64,000 bases of DNA from JAFGAS01 sp963809875. Lineage in GTDB: Bacteria > Desulfobacterota > Zymogenia > Zymogenales > Zymogenaceae. Below, piece after piece: positions 10,283 through 19,898 of the stretch; within the stretch, counting starts at the first letter, position 1; each line of letters starts with the position of its first letter. A program made the translations under genes and the position numbers. The notes under the pieces were generated by a model, which had not been told where the DNA came from, did no database searches, and saw only the letters and a program-made list of their open reading frames with translations. The stretch covers positions 62,001-126,000 of the forward strand of contig CAWELC010000003.1 of the NCBI GenBank assembly GCA_963809875.1. The letters run 5' to 3'.

Positions 10283-10316
10283 CCGGGGAAAATCATTTAA
10301 GAATGATTTTCCCCGG
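10283..10316 (-). other. Perfect 15-bp hairpin between cytochrome and permease genes
   Basis: Arms CCGGGGAAAATCATT and AATGATTTTCCCCGG pair perfectly around a 4-base loop. The hairpin lies between the end of the minus-strand cytochrome gene (10412) and the permease start (10254). No T run follows directly on the minus strand, so it may be a stabilising or processing hairpin rather than a classical terminator. Confidence 0.6.
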
Positions 10317-10411
10317 AGTCCCGTGCGGTAAAGGTAAAAGCTGCGTAGAGCCATTATAAGTAACGGCATTAATCATGCTCGTTCGGTGTGAAGAAGGTCC
10401 TTCTCCGATGC

Positions 10412-11128
10412 CTATTTCTTCTTGATCCACAATTCCCAGAGCGGTACGAAGAAGAAGAAGAGGAAAACGATGCCAAGGAGTGCCCCGCCGACAACCGAGA
10501 AATAGGCGAAAAAAGCGGCCGTCTTGGCCAGCCACCAGGACAACACATCCATGACGATACCGGCATATGCGAGCAGAACCAGCAGTATCTTCCAGCGGTC
10601 TTTAACGGTGGTTGCGAGGAAAATAAGGGAAAGGAGCAAGAACATCACACCGTGGGAGATGAGGTGGGTGTGAGAGAGGCTGCCGAGTCGATTCGTGGAG
10701 ATACCGGTCGATAGTTCGACATATTTCATCAGCTCGTTATAGGTCGTCAGGGGAGAACCCGACTGCGTCCCGTCTTTTGAGTGACACATGGTGCAGCTCT
10801 TTTTCATGATCGGGGCGACGATCTCATCGTACCCCGTTTCATCCGCGCCTGCCCTGATCCAGTCGATAACGGCGGTCTTATCTTCAGCGGAAGAATAGTA
10901 TGTCTCCATTGAACCGAGGCTTTTTCCTTCTAAGGCGGTTTTATCCCGGATGCCGCAATACGTAATGACGATATCGTTCATGGAGAGGCCGAGTTTCCCG
11001 TCGGCGTTTTCGTGACTGACGTAGATGGTAAACAGGGCAAAGATATAGCCGAGCCCCATCGTACAGAGGAAGACGGTCAGAAGCAGCTTTGCCGGCAGTC
11101 CCAGTTTCGCGAGTCCTTTTTCAAACAT
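10412..11128 (-). CDS. Membrane protein with one c-type heme motif
   Basis: A 238-residue protein with one N-terminal membrane segment (about residues 13-37), a periplasmic domain to about residue 150 and three closely spaced C-terminal helices. The periplasmic part has a single heme-attachment motif C112-T-M-C115-H116. It looks like a membrane-anchored c-type cytochrome; similar one-heme, four-helix proteins occur in anaerobic deltaproteobacteria, with roles I do not know. Histidines flanking the helices (SHTHLISHG) could ligate additional heme. Its partner in electron transfer is not in view. Confidence 0.6.
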   Translation of the reverse strand: MFEKGLAKLGLPAKLLLTVFLCTMGLGYIFALFTIYVSHENADGKLGLSMNDIVITYCGIRDKTALEGKSLGSMETYYSSAEDKTAVIDWIRAGADETGYDEIVAPIMKKSCTMCHSKDGTQSGSPLTTYNELMKYVELSTGISTNRLGSLSHTHLISHGVMFLLLSLIFLATTVKDRWKILLVLLAYAGIVMDVLSWWLAKTAAFFAYFSVVGGALLGIVFLFFFFVPLWELWIKKK

Positions 11129-11228
11129 TGTGCGCCCTTTCCTGTAAGAAGTGTAGTTTAGAGTTTGTCATATCCCGTTTTCTGAACCGCGTCTATATGG
11201 AGTCGGCAAAGGTCAGGCGGGGCCGCGC

Positions 11229-11474
11229 CTAACCTCCGCCGATGATTTGGAGGATTTTAATTTCATCACCGTCAGTCAGCGGGTGGTCCGGCGGCACCCG
11301 GCTCCCGTTTATCATTGCAACAAAGGGGAGACCAGCCGCCAGGGCGCCCGATTTCTTCAGGGCCTTTTTAAGGCGGGCGCCCTCGCTCAGCGTATATGTC
11401 CCGCCCCTGATTTGAGCGGCCAGGGGGCCGTAGGGCTTAACGGTTACAGTAATCTTCTTTTTCGAAAAGAACAT
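11229..11474 (-). CDS. ThiS/MoaD-like sulfur-carrier protein
   Basis: An 81-residue beta-grasp protein ending in Gly-Gly-Gly, preceded by the block GDEIKILQII that is typical of ThiS/MoaD ends. Such proteins are adenylated and thiocarboxylated on the terminal glycine and donate sulfur to thiamine, molybdopterin or tungstopterin precursors. The extra terminal glycine beyond GG is slightly unusual. No E1-like or thiazole/MPT synthase gene is adjacent, so the pathway is undetermined. Confidence 0.7.
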   Translation of the reverse strand: MFFSKKKITVTVKPYGPLAAQIRGGTYTLSEGARLKKALKKSGALAAGLPFVAMINGSRVPPDHPLTDGDEIKILQIIGGG

Positions 11475-11527
11475 CTCTCGTGTCCGCTTCCGATGGGAGA
11501 ATTGTAATGGGGCGCGACGCCCTTGCC

Positions 11528-11927
11528 TTATTTGGCGCCGGGCCAGGTACCCCTTGTGGCCGAAAAAGTCCCTCCCGATGCCTCGTTACCAAAGCCGAAG
11601 GTGCCGGAAAAAGAGTCACCCGTCTCGTTCATGATGACAATTCCCCGGCCGGTGCCAAGGGGGCCTTCCCAATCGAACTCGAGCTTCGATCCCCTGACGG
11701 CGCCCCGAATGGTGTGAAACCGGAGGGGGGAAGGGAAGGTTCCTATCGCGTAGCATTCGTCCTGCGATATCTCGACGGGACCGGTGTCACTATTCCAGGT
11801 GCCCACGAAGCTCACACAGGGTGTCTTCGGGGGGGTGGGAGGCGGCACCCGGACGCAGCCGGAGATCAAAATAAGCTGAAAGAGTGACGGCAAGCGCTAT
11901 CAAAAGGGCCCTGGTGGATGTTTTCAT
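11528..11927 (-). CDS. Small lipoprotein with a probable frameshift in the signal peptide
   Basis: The mature part (LISGC lipobox, then about 110 residues rich in Gly, Ser and Thr) reads openly to 11528 but lacks a proper signal-peptide start in its own frame. One frame over, a good ATG at 11927 with GGAGACG upstream encodes MKTSTRALLIALAV, a perfect n-region plus start of h-region. Joining the two frames near 11890 gives a normal lipoprotein signal peptide. The alternative is a TTG start at 11893 with no positive charge before the hydrophobic run, which is less convincing. The function of the mature domain is unknown. Confidence 0.55.
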
Positions 11928-12112
11928 ACATCGTCTCCATGATAAAACCGTAATAATGACACACTATCATATTCGCCGCTCAGTCGCAACGGCTTGTGAC
12001 TGTTTATGAAGCGTCCGGGGCGCAAAAGGTATCGCAACCCCGCAAATCGATACTTATTATTCCCGAAACGCTACGATCAATCGCTTTGTTCCCCCGAGAA
12101 GATGAAGCGTTG

Positions 12113-14290
12113 TCACGGTTTGAGGGTCTTATACGTCCCAGTTTGCCATGACCGAATGTCCGACGTGTAGTAAGGCGAGTACCTTCGATCGGACGGACCG
12201 CCGCCGATGTTCGTATGAATCGCCGTCTCGGCGAGGTCGGCAATTATCCGATATGAGGGGGCAAATGTTGTAAGCCTTCCGGCTACCTTGAATATCTGAC
12301 CCTGGACGATCGTGGCACGGTTTCCGGGCAGCTCAATGGGGCCGAAGTCAAAGCCGAGGAAGCCGGGGAGTTTCCCGCCGAAGAAGAGGTTTGCCATAAG
12401 GACCCGGTGCGTCTTCCCGTAGGGAACAGCGGGTTTCTTTAATGCCCTGTCTATGGCCGTCCTGTAGATCTCGTCCCGGCTCCTGTCACCGAACCATCGC
12501 GATTTCTTCGACAGGAGTACGCGGTCGAAATTGTCGTAGTAGTCGTTGAAGAGTCCCGTCTCTCTGTCCATATAGTCGATCACGTCCGTTCCCATCCCCA
12601 GCTCTCCGAAGACAAGTTTCAGCAGCTCTTCGTAAACCCGCTCAAAGAGCGTCGCCCCCAGTGATTCAGTATCATAACGGAGGTCCCAGTCACGCAGGAT
12701 TGTCCCGTTTCCCGTGCTCGGAAGCAGCGGGCCGACGATCTTCATGAAAAGCTCGGCCTGGAGAGAATAGAGGTCGTACTGGATCTCCTTCATCGCCTTC
12801 ACGTCCAGGACTTTGTGCTTCTTCAGGAGGCTCCTGATCCGGTCACCGCGATAGCTGCCCATCGGCAGGTTCTGGACGACGACCCTGGACAGGCGGGACA
12901 TATCCTCGTTTGCGGTCGCGATGTACCCCTCGGGCGGATTATAGGCCCGCGGGTAGCTCGTCGCGGGGACGGTGCCCTTCCATTGGTGTGAGGGATCCCA
13001 GCCGAAGTAGGGCAGGAGCCCCGAAGTACCCGCCTTGCGCTTGGGAAAGTTGCCGCTCATCTGGTATCCGATGTTACCGGTGATATCGGCCGCGACCCAG
13101 TTGAAGGCCGCAAAGGTCAGCCCCGCAAACCAGCCCATCGCTTCCTTGACGTTCTTGGAGCGGGGGACCTTCAGGATGTTGTCCATGGAACTGGCGACGG
13201 TGCCGCGACGGGCCGACCACGCGAACGAGAGCCAGTAGCCGTCGCGGGTGGGCTCACCCTCGATCACGCCGTTTTCGCTTTCGTAAAACCTTAACGTGAT
13301 GGGGGCCTTCTTCTTCGGTCTGATGACCTCTTCCCGGACGGTGAATGGGACGCGCTTCCTTCCGCGCAGGCACTTGCCGTCAACCACGTCCTCGATGAAA
13401 TAGTCGATGGTGTCCATGAAACCGTACGTAACCGACCAGGCGATGTTATTGGAGCGACCGAGGACGACCGCCGGTATCCCCGGCAGGGTCGCGCCCATGG
13501 CAAAAAAATCTCCAGATACCAATACCGCTTCGTACCAGACGGCGGGAAGCCGGCTGACCTCAAGATGGGGGTCGCCGCACAGGATGGCCTTCTTTGACCT
13601 GGAACGATCGGGCGATACAGCCCAGTTGTTGCTTGCCGAAAAGCGGATGAGCCGGGAGAGCCAGGCGACGGACTCCGGCACCATCGGGTTGACCAGGTTG
13701 GTCTTCTTGATAATATCGACGAGCTCCTTGCCCGGCCGCTCCATGGACGGCAGGAGCTCCATGATCTTCTCTATCGGAACGCCCTCTTTGATCATCTGGA
13801 CGATGAATTTTTCCATGTCTCCCTGGGACTGGGTGAGGCCGATGAAACCGATGATCATGGCCATGAGGACCGTGTCTTCGGCCGTCCAGGGGTCCGGCTT
13901 ATATCCTGCCAGCTTGAACTCGAAGGGTACGCCCGAATCGGCCGCTCCGCGGTTGACACCGGCGCAGTAGGCGTCAATGACCGCCCGTGAATCTTTACTG
14001 AGCTTCTTGATCTCCTGTTTGGCGTCGCCCCCCAGCGAAATCCAGCGCATATACTTGTCGGCGGCGATCAGCTCCTCATCGGCTTTGAGCTGTTCTGAGG
14101 CGCGGCCCTGGCCGATCAGCTTGACCAGCCACATGGCCAGCTGCCGGTCGACCCCGTGCATGTAGCCCAGCCCCCAGTAAAGGTCGACCTCGTGATCGGC
14201 CCTGATGTGCGGCACGCCCCCGGCGATCCGCTTGATGGAGACGTTTCCTTTAGTTGCTCTCAGGACCGTTTCGGTGTCGGTTATTTTCAT
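12113..14290 (-). CDS. Penicillin acylase-family Ntn-hydrolase
   Basis: A 725-residue protein with the penicillin amidase fold. The N-terminal alpha part has RIAGGVPHIRADHEVDLYWGLGYMHG, a classic signature. The autoproteolytic beta-chain start is at about Ser220 in SASNNWAVSP, followed by CGDPHL. These enzymes hydrolyse amide-linked acyl groups, for example acyl-homoserine lactones, N-acyl amino acids or beta-lactams. I chose the ATG at 14290 because the conserved region starts right after it. No signal peptide is visible, although most characterised homologues are periplasmic, so this one may be cytoplasmic. Confidence 0.85.
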   Translation of the reverse strand: MKITDTETVLRATKGNVSIKRIAGGVPHIRADHEVDLYWGLGYMHGVDRQLAMWLVKLIGQGRASEQLKADEELIAADKYMRWISLGGDAKQEIKKLSKDSRAVIDAYCAGVNRGAADSGVPFEFKLAGYKPDPWTAEDTVLMAMIIGFIGLTQSQGDMEKFIVQMIKEGVPIEKIMELLPSMERPGKELVDIIKKTNLVNPMVPESVAWLSRLIRFSASNNWAVSPDRSRSKKAILCGDPHLEVSRLPAVWYEAVLVSGDFFAMGATLPGIPAVVLGRSNNIAWSVTYGFMDTIDYFIEDVVDGKCLRGRKRVPFTVREEVIRPKKKAPITLRFYESENGVIEGEPTRDGYWLSFAWSARRGTVASSMDNILKVPRSKNVKEAMGWFAGLTFAAFNWVAADITGNIGYQMSGNFPKRKAGTSGLLPYFGWDPSHQWKGTVPATSYPRAYNPPEGYIATANEDMSRLSRVVVQNLPMGSYRGDRIRSLLKKHKVLDVKAMKEIQYDLYSLQAELFMKIVGPLLPSTGNGTILRDWDLRYDTESLGATLFERVYEELLKLVFGELGMGTDVIDYMDRETGLFNDYYDNFDRVLLSKKSRWFGDRSRDEIYRTAIDRALKKPAVPYGKTHRVLMANLFFGGKLPGFLGFDFGPIELPGNRATIVQGQIFKVAGRLTTFAPSYRIIADLAETAIHTNIGGGPSDRRYSPYYTSDIRSWQTGTYKTLKP

Positions 14291-14524
14291 AATGACTCCA
14301 TAGGTATATATGGACTTCATATGTACCATTCCGGCGATATTATTTCAAGTGAAAATGGGGTATTGGCACACTGATATCCTTTAGCGAGGCAAGCGGGCGG
14401 TCTTGTTTTTCCATCCGGGCCGTCTTTCTTTGGGGAAGAGGGTTTGACCGCAAGAATCGGATAGTATGATCGATCGTCGTGATCTATTGTATAATAAAAG
14501 AATAGCCGAGGAGGCGGAAAAGCG

Positions 14525-15628
14525 ATGGAAGCAGGCAGAAAACAGAAATGGGCGGAGGCCGTGATGGCACGGGATGACCGCATGGACGGCGTGTTTGTGT
14601 ACGGCGTGAGCTCGACGCGGATCTACTGCCGCCCTTCGTGCCCCGCCAGAAAACCCCGGGAAGACCGGCTGGTTTTCTTCACCTCCGGCCAAGGCGCCCG
14701 GGCGGCCGGTTTTCGCCCCTGCCGGCGGTGTCGGCCGGACGATGCCGTGGCCGGGGACCCCCACGAGAAGATGGTTGCCCGGCTCTCCCGGTTCATAGAG
14801 AATTATGATTCGCCCGACCGTCCGCTCACGCTGGCGGTGATGAGCGATTATATGAAGATCAGCCCGCACCACCTCCAGCGCACGTTCACGAAGATCATGG
14901 GCGTCAGCCCCCGGCGGTATGCCGAGATGAGCCGGCTCAAGCGGCTGAAGTCGCTGGTCAGGAGCGGGGAAGGGGTAACCGACGCCCTGTACGAAGCGGG
15001 ATACGGGTCGTCCAGCCGTCTCTACGAAGGGTCGGCCGGACGCCTGGGGATGACTCCCGGTGCGTACAAAAAAGGTGGAAAGGGCATGCGCATCCACTAT
15101 ACCGTTGTCGATTGTCCTCTTGGGCGGCTTCTGGTCGCCGCAACCGGGAAGGGGGTCTCGGCCGTTTCCGTCGGTCCCGCAGATGAGGAGCTGGAAAAGG
15201 CCCTTTTTGATGAATATCCGTCGGCCGAAATCGTCCGCGATCCATCCGGTTTGGAGGGATACATAGGGGCGCTTATGTCCTATCTCGAGGGCAAGCGGTC
15301 GATACTCGCCATCCCGCTGGACGTGCGGGTGACCGCTTTTCAGGCGCGAGTCTACGACGCCCTGCAGGACATTCCCTACGGTGCCGTCCGCACCTACGCC
15401 CAGATCGCCGAAGCCGTCGGCGATCCCGGGGCGGCGCGGGCGGTAGGAAATGCGTGCGCGGCAAACCCGACGGCGCTCGTGGTGCCGTGCCACCGGGTCG
15501 TGCGGACGGATGGCAGCATGGGCGGCTATCGCTGGGGGGTGGATCGGAAGTCAAGCCTTTTGGCCGGCGAGCGGCAATCGATGGGAGAAGAGTCGGAAGT
15601 GGAATTTGAAAAAGGGTCTGGTATCTAG
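14525..15628 (+). CDS. ada: Ada: bifunctional alkylation-response regulator and O6-methylguanine-DNA methyltransferase
   Basis: All Ada modules are present in 367 residues. The N-terminal zinc/methyl-acceptor domain has C35, C39, C66 and C69 (YCRPSCP; PCRRCRP). An AraC-type helix-turn-helix domain spans about residues 80-180. The C-terminal methyltransferase domain has the acceptor cysteine at about C322 in PCHRVV. Methylation of the N-terminal cysteine by DNA phosphotriesters normally turns Ada into an activator of alkylation-repair genes. It is divergent from the acylase gene; a TATAAT-like -10 lies at 14490-14495 without a clear -35, as expected for an activator-dependent promoter. Confidence 0.93.
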   Translation: MEAGRKQKWAEAVMARDDRMDGVFVYGVSSTRIYCRPSCPARKPREDRLVFFTSGQGARAAGFRPCRRCRPDDAVAGDPHEKMVARLSRFIENYDSPDRPLTLAVMSDYMKISPHHLQRTFTKIMGVSPRRYAEMSRLKRLKSLVRSGEGVTDALYEAGYGSSSRLYEGSAGRLGMTPGAYKKGGKGMRIHYTVVDCPLGRLLVAATGKGVSAVSVGPADEELEKALFDEYPSAEIVRDPSGLEGYIGALMSYLEGKRSILAIPLDVRVTAFQARVYDALQDIPYGAVRTYAQIAEAVGDPGAARAVGNACAANPTALVVPCHRVVRTDGSMGGYRWGVDRKSSLLAGERQSMGEESEVEFEKGSGI

Positions 15629-15799
15629 TATATTCATACCAGGTGCGTCCGGCGACGCACACGCCCGCCGTCTGCTTATGATATCTTAAGTACGTACGAC
15701 GCTGATGATGCACCGGCCAGGATGCTCCATGAGATCTCGGCGCTATGGAGGGGCTATGTCGCGCAGCGTGTTTCGGGAGGCAGAAATTCTCCCGTTCGG

Positions 15800-15828
15800 T
15801 TGACATTTGCGGTCGATTCGGGTATCCT
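15800..15828 (+). promoter_or_regulatory. Sigma-70-type promoter of the SDR gene
   Basis: TTGACA (15800-15805), a 17-base spacer and TATCCT (15823-15828) lie about 58 bases upstream of the SDR start codon. The remainder of the 257-base gap after ada shows no gene. Confidence 0.7.
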
Positions 15829-15885
15829 CGTCGCGGGTCATAAAGAGATAATCTCTATCTATCCCACCTACGGCGCGAGGTATTC

Positions 15886-16713
15886 ATGAAAAGGCACGAT
15901 TTCAGAGGCAAGAAGGTGTTGATCACCGGAGCGGCAGGGGGCATCGGGAGCGCGCTGGCCGCCGAATTTGCCAGGCGAGGGGCCAACCTTCTCCTTGCGG
16001 GGCTCCCGGCGGAAAAAAAGGCGCTTACGGAGCTGGCGCGGCGACTCTCAAAGGATCACGGAGTAGAGCCCCGTATCTTTACCGTCGATCTCTCCGCAAA
16101 AGGGGGCCCGGAAAAGCTCCATGCGGCGGTCAGGAAGGGCGTCGGCGATATCTATGCCCTGGTCAACAACGCCGGCACTGTCGCCTACGGGAAGGTCTGG
16201 GAGCTCCCCTGGGGGCCACAGGAGAGGACCGTCACCGTCAATCTCCTCGTCCCCCTCAGGCTTATGCACCTGTTCATCCCCGACATGGTAAAGAAGGGGG
16301 AGGGGGTCGTCTTTAATACCGCCTCTGTACAGTCTTTTCAGCCGACTCCCTACCATTCGGTCTACTGCGCGACCAAGGCGGGCCTCCAGATGCTGTCTCA
16401 GGGAATCAGGACGGAACTGAGGGGAACCGGTGTCTCGGTCTGTACGCTCAATCCGCCCTATACGAACACCGCCATGCTCAAGACGAAGGGGTTTCCCAAG
16501 GAGGTCCGCTTCTATAAGATCAGCGGGATCAAAGACCCGGCCTGGATCGCGAAGAAGGCGATCAGGGCCTTTGAGAAGGACAAATTTCTCTACGTTCCGG
16601 GGCTGTGGGCTAAGTTCATCCACCTCGTCGTCATCCGATTCTCGCCCCGGAGGCTCGTCGATTACTTCAACTATTATATGCTCAAGGGTACGAAAAAGGG
16701 AGGGTCATATTAG
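15886..16713 (+). CDS. Short-chain dehydrogenase/reductase
   Basis: A classical SDR of 275 residues. The cofactor motif TGAAGGIG is at residues 14-21, NNAG at about 93-96, and the active site has S...Y160-x3-K164 (SVYCATKAG). The C-terminal tail of about 45 residues is hydrophobic and basic (AKFIHLVVIRFSPRR), which suggests peripheral membrane contact as in lipid- or steroid-acting SDRs. It is monocistronic, with its own promoter, and convergent with the glycoside hydrolase gene. Substrate unknown. Confidence 0.85.
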   Translation: MKRHDFRGKKVLITGAAGGIGSALAAEFARRGANLLLAGLPAEKKALTELARRLSKDHGVEPRIFTVDLSAKGGPEKLHAAVRKGVGDIYALVNNAGTVAYGKVWELPWGPQERTVTVNLLVPLRLMHLFIPDMVKKGEGVVFNTASVQSFQPTPYHSVYCATKAGLQMLSQGIRTELRGTGVSVCTLNPPYTNTAMLKTKGFPKEVRFYKISGIKDPAWIAKKAIRAFEKDKFLYVPGLWAKFIHLVVIRFSPRRLVDYFNYYMLKGTKKGGSY

Positions 16714-16754
16714 GGCGGCCGCGGCCGGTCCGGAAACATTGACCCGGCCGATTA

Positions 16755-19700
16755 TCACGAATCGAAAAAGGAGATCTTGGGATCGCTCACACCCCCCGAA
16801 AGGATCGGTGTGCCGAGGAGGTTTTCGGTCGTATTCGTGACAGATATCTCGATCTCGTTTTCCTCTGAGATCAGGGAATCGGTCACTTCGTATCGATAGG
16901 GAGGCCAGAGCCGCGCCCCCAGATCCCGGCCGTTCAGGCGGACGCGGGAGGTAACGCGCACGTCACCGAGATCGAGTATTGCCCGCTTACCGGCGTATTG
17001 TTTCGGGACGCGAAACGCGCAGCGGTAGGTGACGGTGCCGCTGTAGTTTCCCGTTCCCTTTTTTCCCCATAAGAGATGCCGTGTCGTCTCCTTTCTTGTC
17101 GTTATGATATCCATGTTGACGTAAAAATCCCCGGCAAGCACTACCGGTTCCACCCAATGGAGGGCGGGGATCGTGGAAGGAAAGGCCGGCTGTCGTGACC
17201 GTATTCCGATACGGTTGGTTCCCCACCGGATTATTCCGGAAAGATCGGCCATTCTGTTTTTCCGGTCCCAGAGAAAACATTCCTTACCCCGGCCGCTCAC
17301 GAGCTGGCCGTTGACGTAGATCTCAATCGGTTCTCCGGTCTCCTCCCATACCAGGGAGATGCGGCGGGGGATATACCCGGCGATGAAGTTAGCCTCGATC
17401 TCGAACTCAGCGCCTTCGGGCGGCAAAGGGGTCGATAGGAAGAGCCCCATATATCGGGCCGCGTCCTTTATCAGCTCAATTTGCTGATACCGGCTGAGGC
17501 CCGCCAGAGATAATCCCAGGAGCCGGGCGGTCAGGAAGTGGAGCCGCATCTCGCGTTCCATCGAGGTATACGAGCGGTGGCCGATCCGTTTCCTGATTCC
17601 CAGGATCCTTCCCGCCGATTCGGTGAAGGCCCTCACAACCGTAATTATGACTTTTGCGGCTGTGCCGAACCGGTCGTCGGTCCAAAGGGCGGCAATGGCC
17701 GGGAATGACACGGTCGGGGACGACCGGATGAGCCTGAATTTGCCGATCCGGAGCACGTTGTCGGACTGATAGTCGACTGCCCATCTTCCGGGAAAGAAGA
17801 ACTCCCCGATCTTGCGCCGCGGCGGGGACGCGAGCCCGTAGAGTGCGTCACTATACTCCGAATGGATAACGTATACCCAGGACTTGCCGGGTTCAAAGGT
17901 GACGGGAAACCGGACGGCTCCCTGCATCGATTCAAAGTCCGAGATAATGTAGCGCCGCCCGGTCTCGGGGTCCCACGCCTCGGGGTTTCCGGTTCCGGGG
18001 AGTGTGAACGTTCCGGCAAAAGGTTCGTCTCCCAGATAAGAGAAGAAATAGATGTCGGCGCCGGCGTAACTCCGTCTCTGATGGACAAACTTCTGCGACC
18101 TTTCTCCCGCAATGACCGGCTGCGTCGGGCTTTCCGGTTCCAGGCAGTGCGGGAGGTCATTGACGTCCTTGACAAGGGTCAGACCAATGTCGGCGGCGGT
18201 AGATTCGGTCTTATCGAGAATTGTCGGGTATCTCCCGACAAAAACGACTTTCACACCATTTCTTTGAGCGGCCTTGATGAATGAGAAGATTGACTCCGGG
18301 ATATAGGTGGCCCAGGGGATGATAAGGGTTGAGTAACTGTTCGGGCCGATGCTCACGGCTTTCTCCTTGAACCTTACGAGGCGCGATGCCGCCACCTCTT
18401 CATAGAGGAAGTCAAAGTCCCGTTGACTGGAAAGCAGCACACGAACCATTTCTCTGAGGCCCGCGACTATCTTACTCCCGTTGCTTTTCAAGCGGCCCAG
18501 ACCCAGCGTATTGACCCATAACGAGGTAGTGGGGAAGAGCACAAGGATGTCAGCACGGCTGTGTCCGCGACTCATCATGAGGCAAATCCGTGAGATATAG
18601 CGAGAGAGGACGTCAATGTCTTCCCAGTAGGGGAGCTGTACATAATAGGACGGCGGGAAATCTCGTTTTCTCATGCCGGAGATAGATGCAAAGACACCAT
18701 GGGGGAAGAACTTCGTAATACCGAAGGCTGCACCGCAGTCAATTGTCTGCTTCAGTTTTAGAGGAGTGACGCCCCATCCTTCTCCCTCCCACACGCTGGA
18801 GAGGGCCCGATCGTCCTTCCGGATCCTGGCGACGCTGGACGCGAATTTGGGGGTAAAGTTTTCGAACAGGGAGGGGGGAGTGTCGCTCAGATAGTCAGTC
18901 CCGTTTATGCCGTAGTTCGTTCCGGGGATACTCATCTCCGAAAAGGGGGCATAGGGACTGCCCTGTGTGTGGGGAATATTTTCGATAAACTCTTCTTCTC
19001 CGACCGAGGCGGAGCACGACAGGCCGTGCTCTTGTGCCCAGCGGTTGACAGAGCGGTAATATTCCTGGCTGAGGTTGCTGACGAGCGAATAGTAATCGGC
19101 GCGTACCCTGAGAAAGTCTCCGACGTCCTTGATGAGGGCCGGCAGGCAGCGCACAAGATCATACCCGAATCTCTCTCTAAAGAGCGCGGGCAGAGATTCA
19201 GTCCAGGGAAAGGGGTACTGATTGCGGGGCGACTGCATGAGAATGCCGACCACCGTGCTTCCGAGGTACTTCCTCAAATGCTTCTGAAGGGGCTGGAGCA
19301 CGGTATCTATATAGAAGCGAACGGCTTGCGGGTTCAGGATATCGAGGCATCCTCGTGCAGGGCCGGGGAGCCGTGGGGCGCCTGTGGGCGAAGGCGCCTG
19401 CGCATTCAGCGAGACAGTGGACGCGATGAGACACTTCTTCTTTGCCGGGGCTTCGCTGAGGGAGTGGATCTCGCCGCTCTTCACCAGGTATAACCCGACG
19501 ACGTGTTCGTCGGCCGCGGGACGGCCGCCCACACGAAAAGAGAGTCCCTTGGCACAAAAATCCGGCCTTTCCTTCAGGAGGGCTCCCGCACAACTGCCGC
19601 CGGGCCGGTTATAGTCGTCGGAGATCCAGACGGGCATGGAGAGCCGGCCGGCTTGCTCGATGATGCCCCCGAGCTTTCGCCAGTACTCTTTGGAGGCGAA

Positions 19701-19898
19701 GGGAACCAAAAGCCCGCTCTTTGCCGACATGACGACGCCGGCAAATCCCTTTTCAGACAGGTTCTTGAGGATGGCACCGGTCGTGGCCGCATCCATCTCG
19801 TCATTGAGGAAGAGGAACGGGGCTGCCGAAAAGTCCCTTTGAGCGCCTGCGAAGGCCTCATAGAGGACTTGAATCTTGTTACGCTTACCCTTCGGCAT
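16755..19898 (-). CDS. GH106-like glycoside hydrolase (alpha-L-rhamnosidase type) with C-terminal beta-sandwich
   Basis: A 1047-residue protein. The N-terminal half reads as a TIM-barrel hydrolase of the GH106/GH2-related kind, for example the opening FLFLNDEMD block, SVWEGEGWGVTPLKLKQTIDCGAAFG and a region around SRGHSRADILVLFP. The C-terminus has a GH2-like sugar-binding sandwich with LDLGDVRVTSRVRLNGRDLG followed by LWPPYRYEVTD. No signal peptide is visible, so it should act in the cytoplasm on imported oligosaccharides. The GPH symporter gene nearby on the same strand could supply substrate. Family assignment is by recognised features only and the exact specificity is uncertain. Confidence 0.65.
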   Translation of the reverse strand: MPKGKRNKIQVLYEAFAGAQRDFSAAPFLFLNDEMDAATTGAILKNLSEKGFAGVVMSAKSGLLVPFASKEYWRKLGGIIEQAGRLSMPVWISDDYNRPGGSCAGALLKERPDFCAKGLSFRVGGRPAADEHVVGLYLVKSGEIHSLSEAPAKKKCLIASTVSLNAQAPSPTGAPRLPGPARGCLDILNPQAVRFYIDTVLQPLQKHLRKYLGSTVVGILMQSPRNQYPFPWTESLPALFRERFGYDLVRCLPALIKDVGDFLRVRADYYSLVSNLSQEYYRSVNRWAQEHGLSCSASVGEEEFIENIPHTQGSPYAPFSEMSIPGTNYGINGTDYLSDTPPSLFENFTPKFASSVARIRKDDRALSSVWEGEGWGVTPLKLKQTIDCGAAFGITKFFPHGVFASISGMRKRDFPPSYYVQLPYWEDIDVLSRYISRICLMMSRGHSRADILVLFPTTSLWVNTLGLGRLKSNGSKIVAGLREMVRVLLSSQRDFDFLYEEVAASRLVRFKEKAVSIGPNSYSTLIIPWATYIPESIFSFIKAAQRNGVKVVFVGRYPTILDKTESTAADIGLTLVKDVNDLPHCLEPESPTQPVIAGERSQKFVHQRRSYAGADIYFFSYLGDEPFAGTFTLPGTGNPEAWDPETGRRYIISDFESMQGAVRFPVTFEPGKSWVYVIHSEYSDALYGLASPPRRKIGEFFFPGRWAVDYQSDNVLRIGKFRLIRSSPTVSFPAIAALWTDDRFGTAAKVIITVVRAFTESAGRILGIRKRIGHRSYTSMEREMRLHFLTARLLGLSLAGLSRYQQIELIKDAARYMGLFLSTPLPPEGAEFEIEANFIAGYIPRRISLVWEETGEPIEIYVNGQLVSGRGKECFLWDRKNRMADLSGIIRWGTNRIGIRSRQPAFPSTIPALHWVEPVVLAGDFYVNMDIITTRKETTRHLLWGKKGTGNYSGTVTYRCAFRVPKQYAGKRAILDLGDVRVTSRVRLNGRDLGARLWPPYRYEVTDSLISEENEIEISVTNTTENLLGTPILSGGVSDPKISFFDS

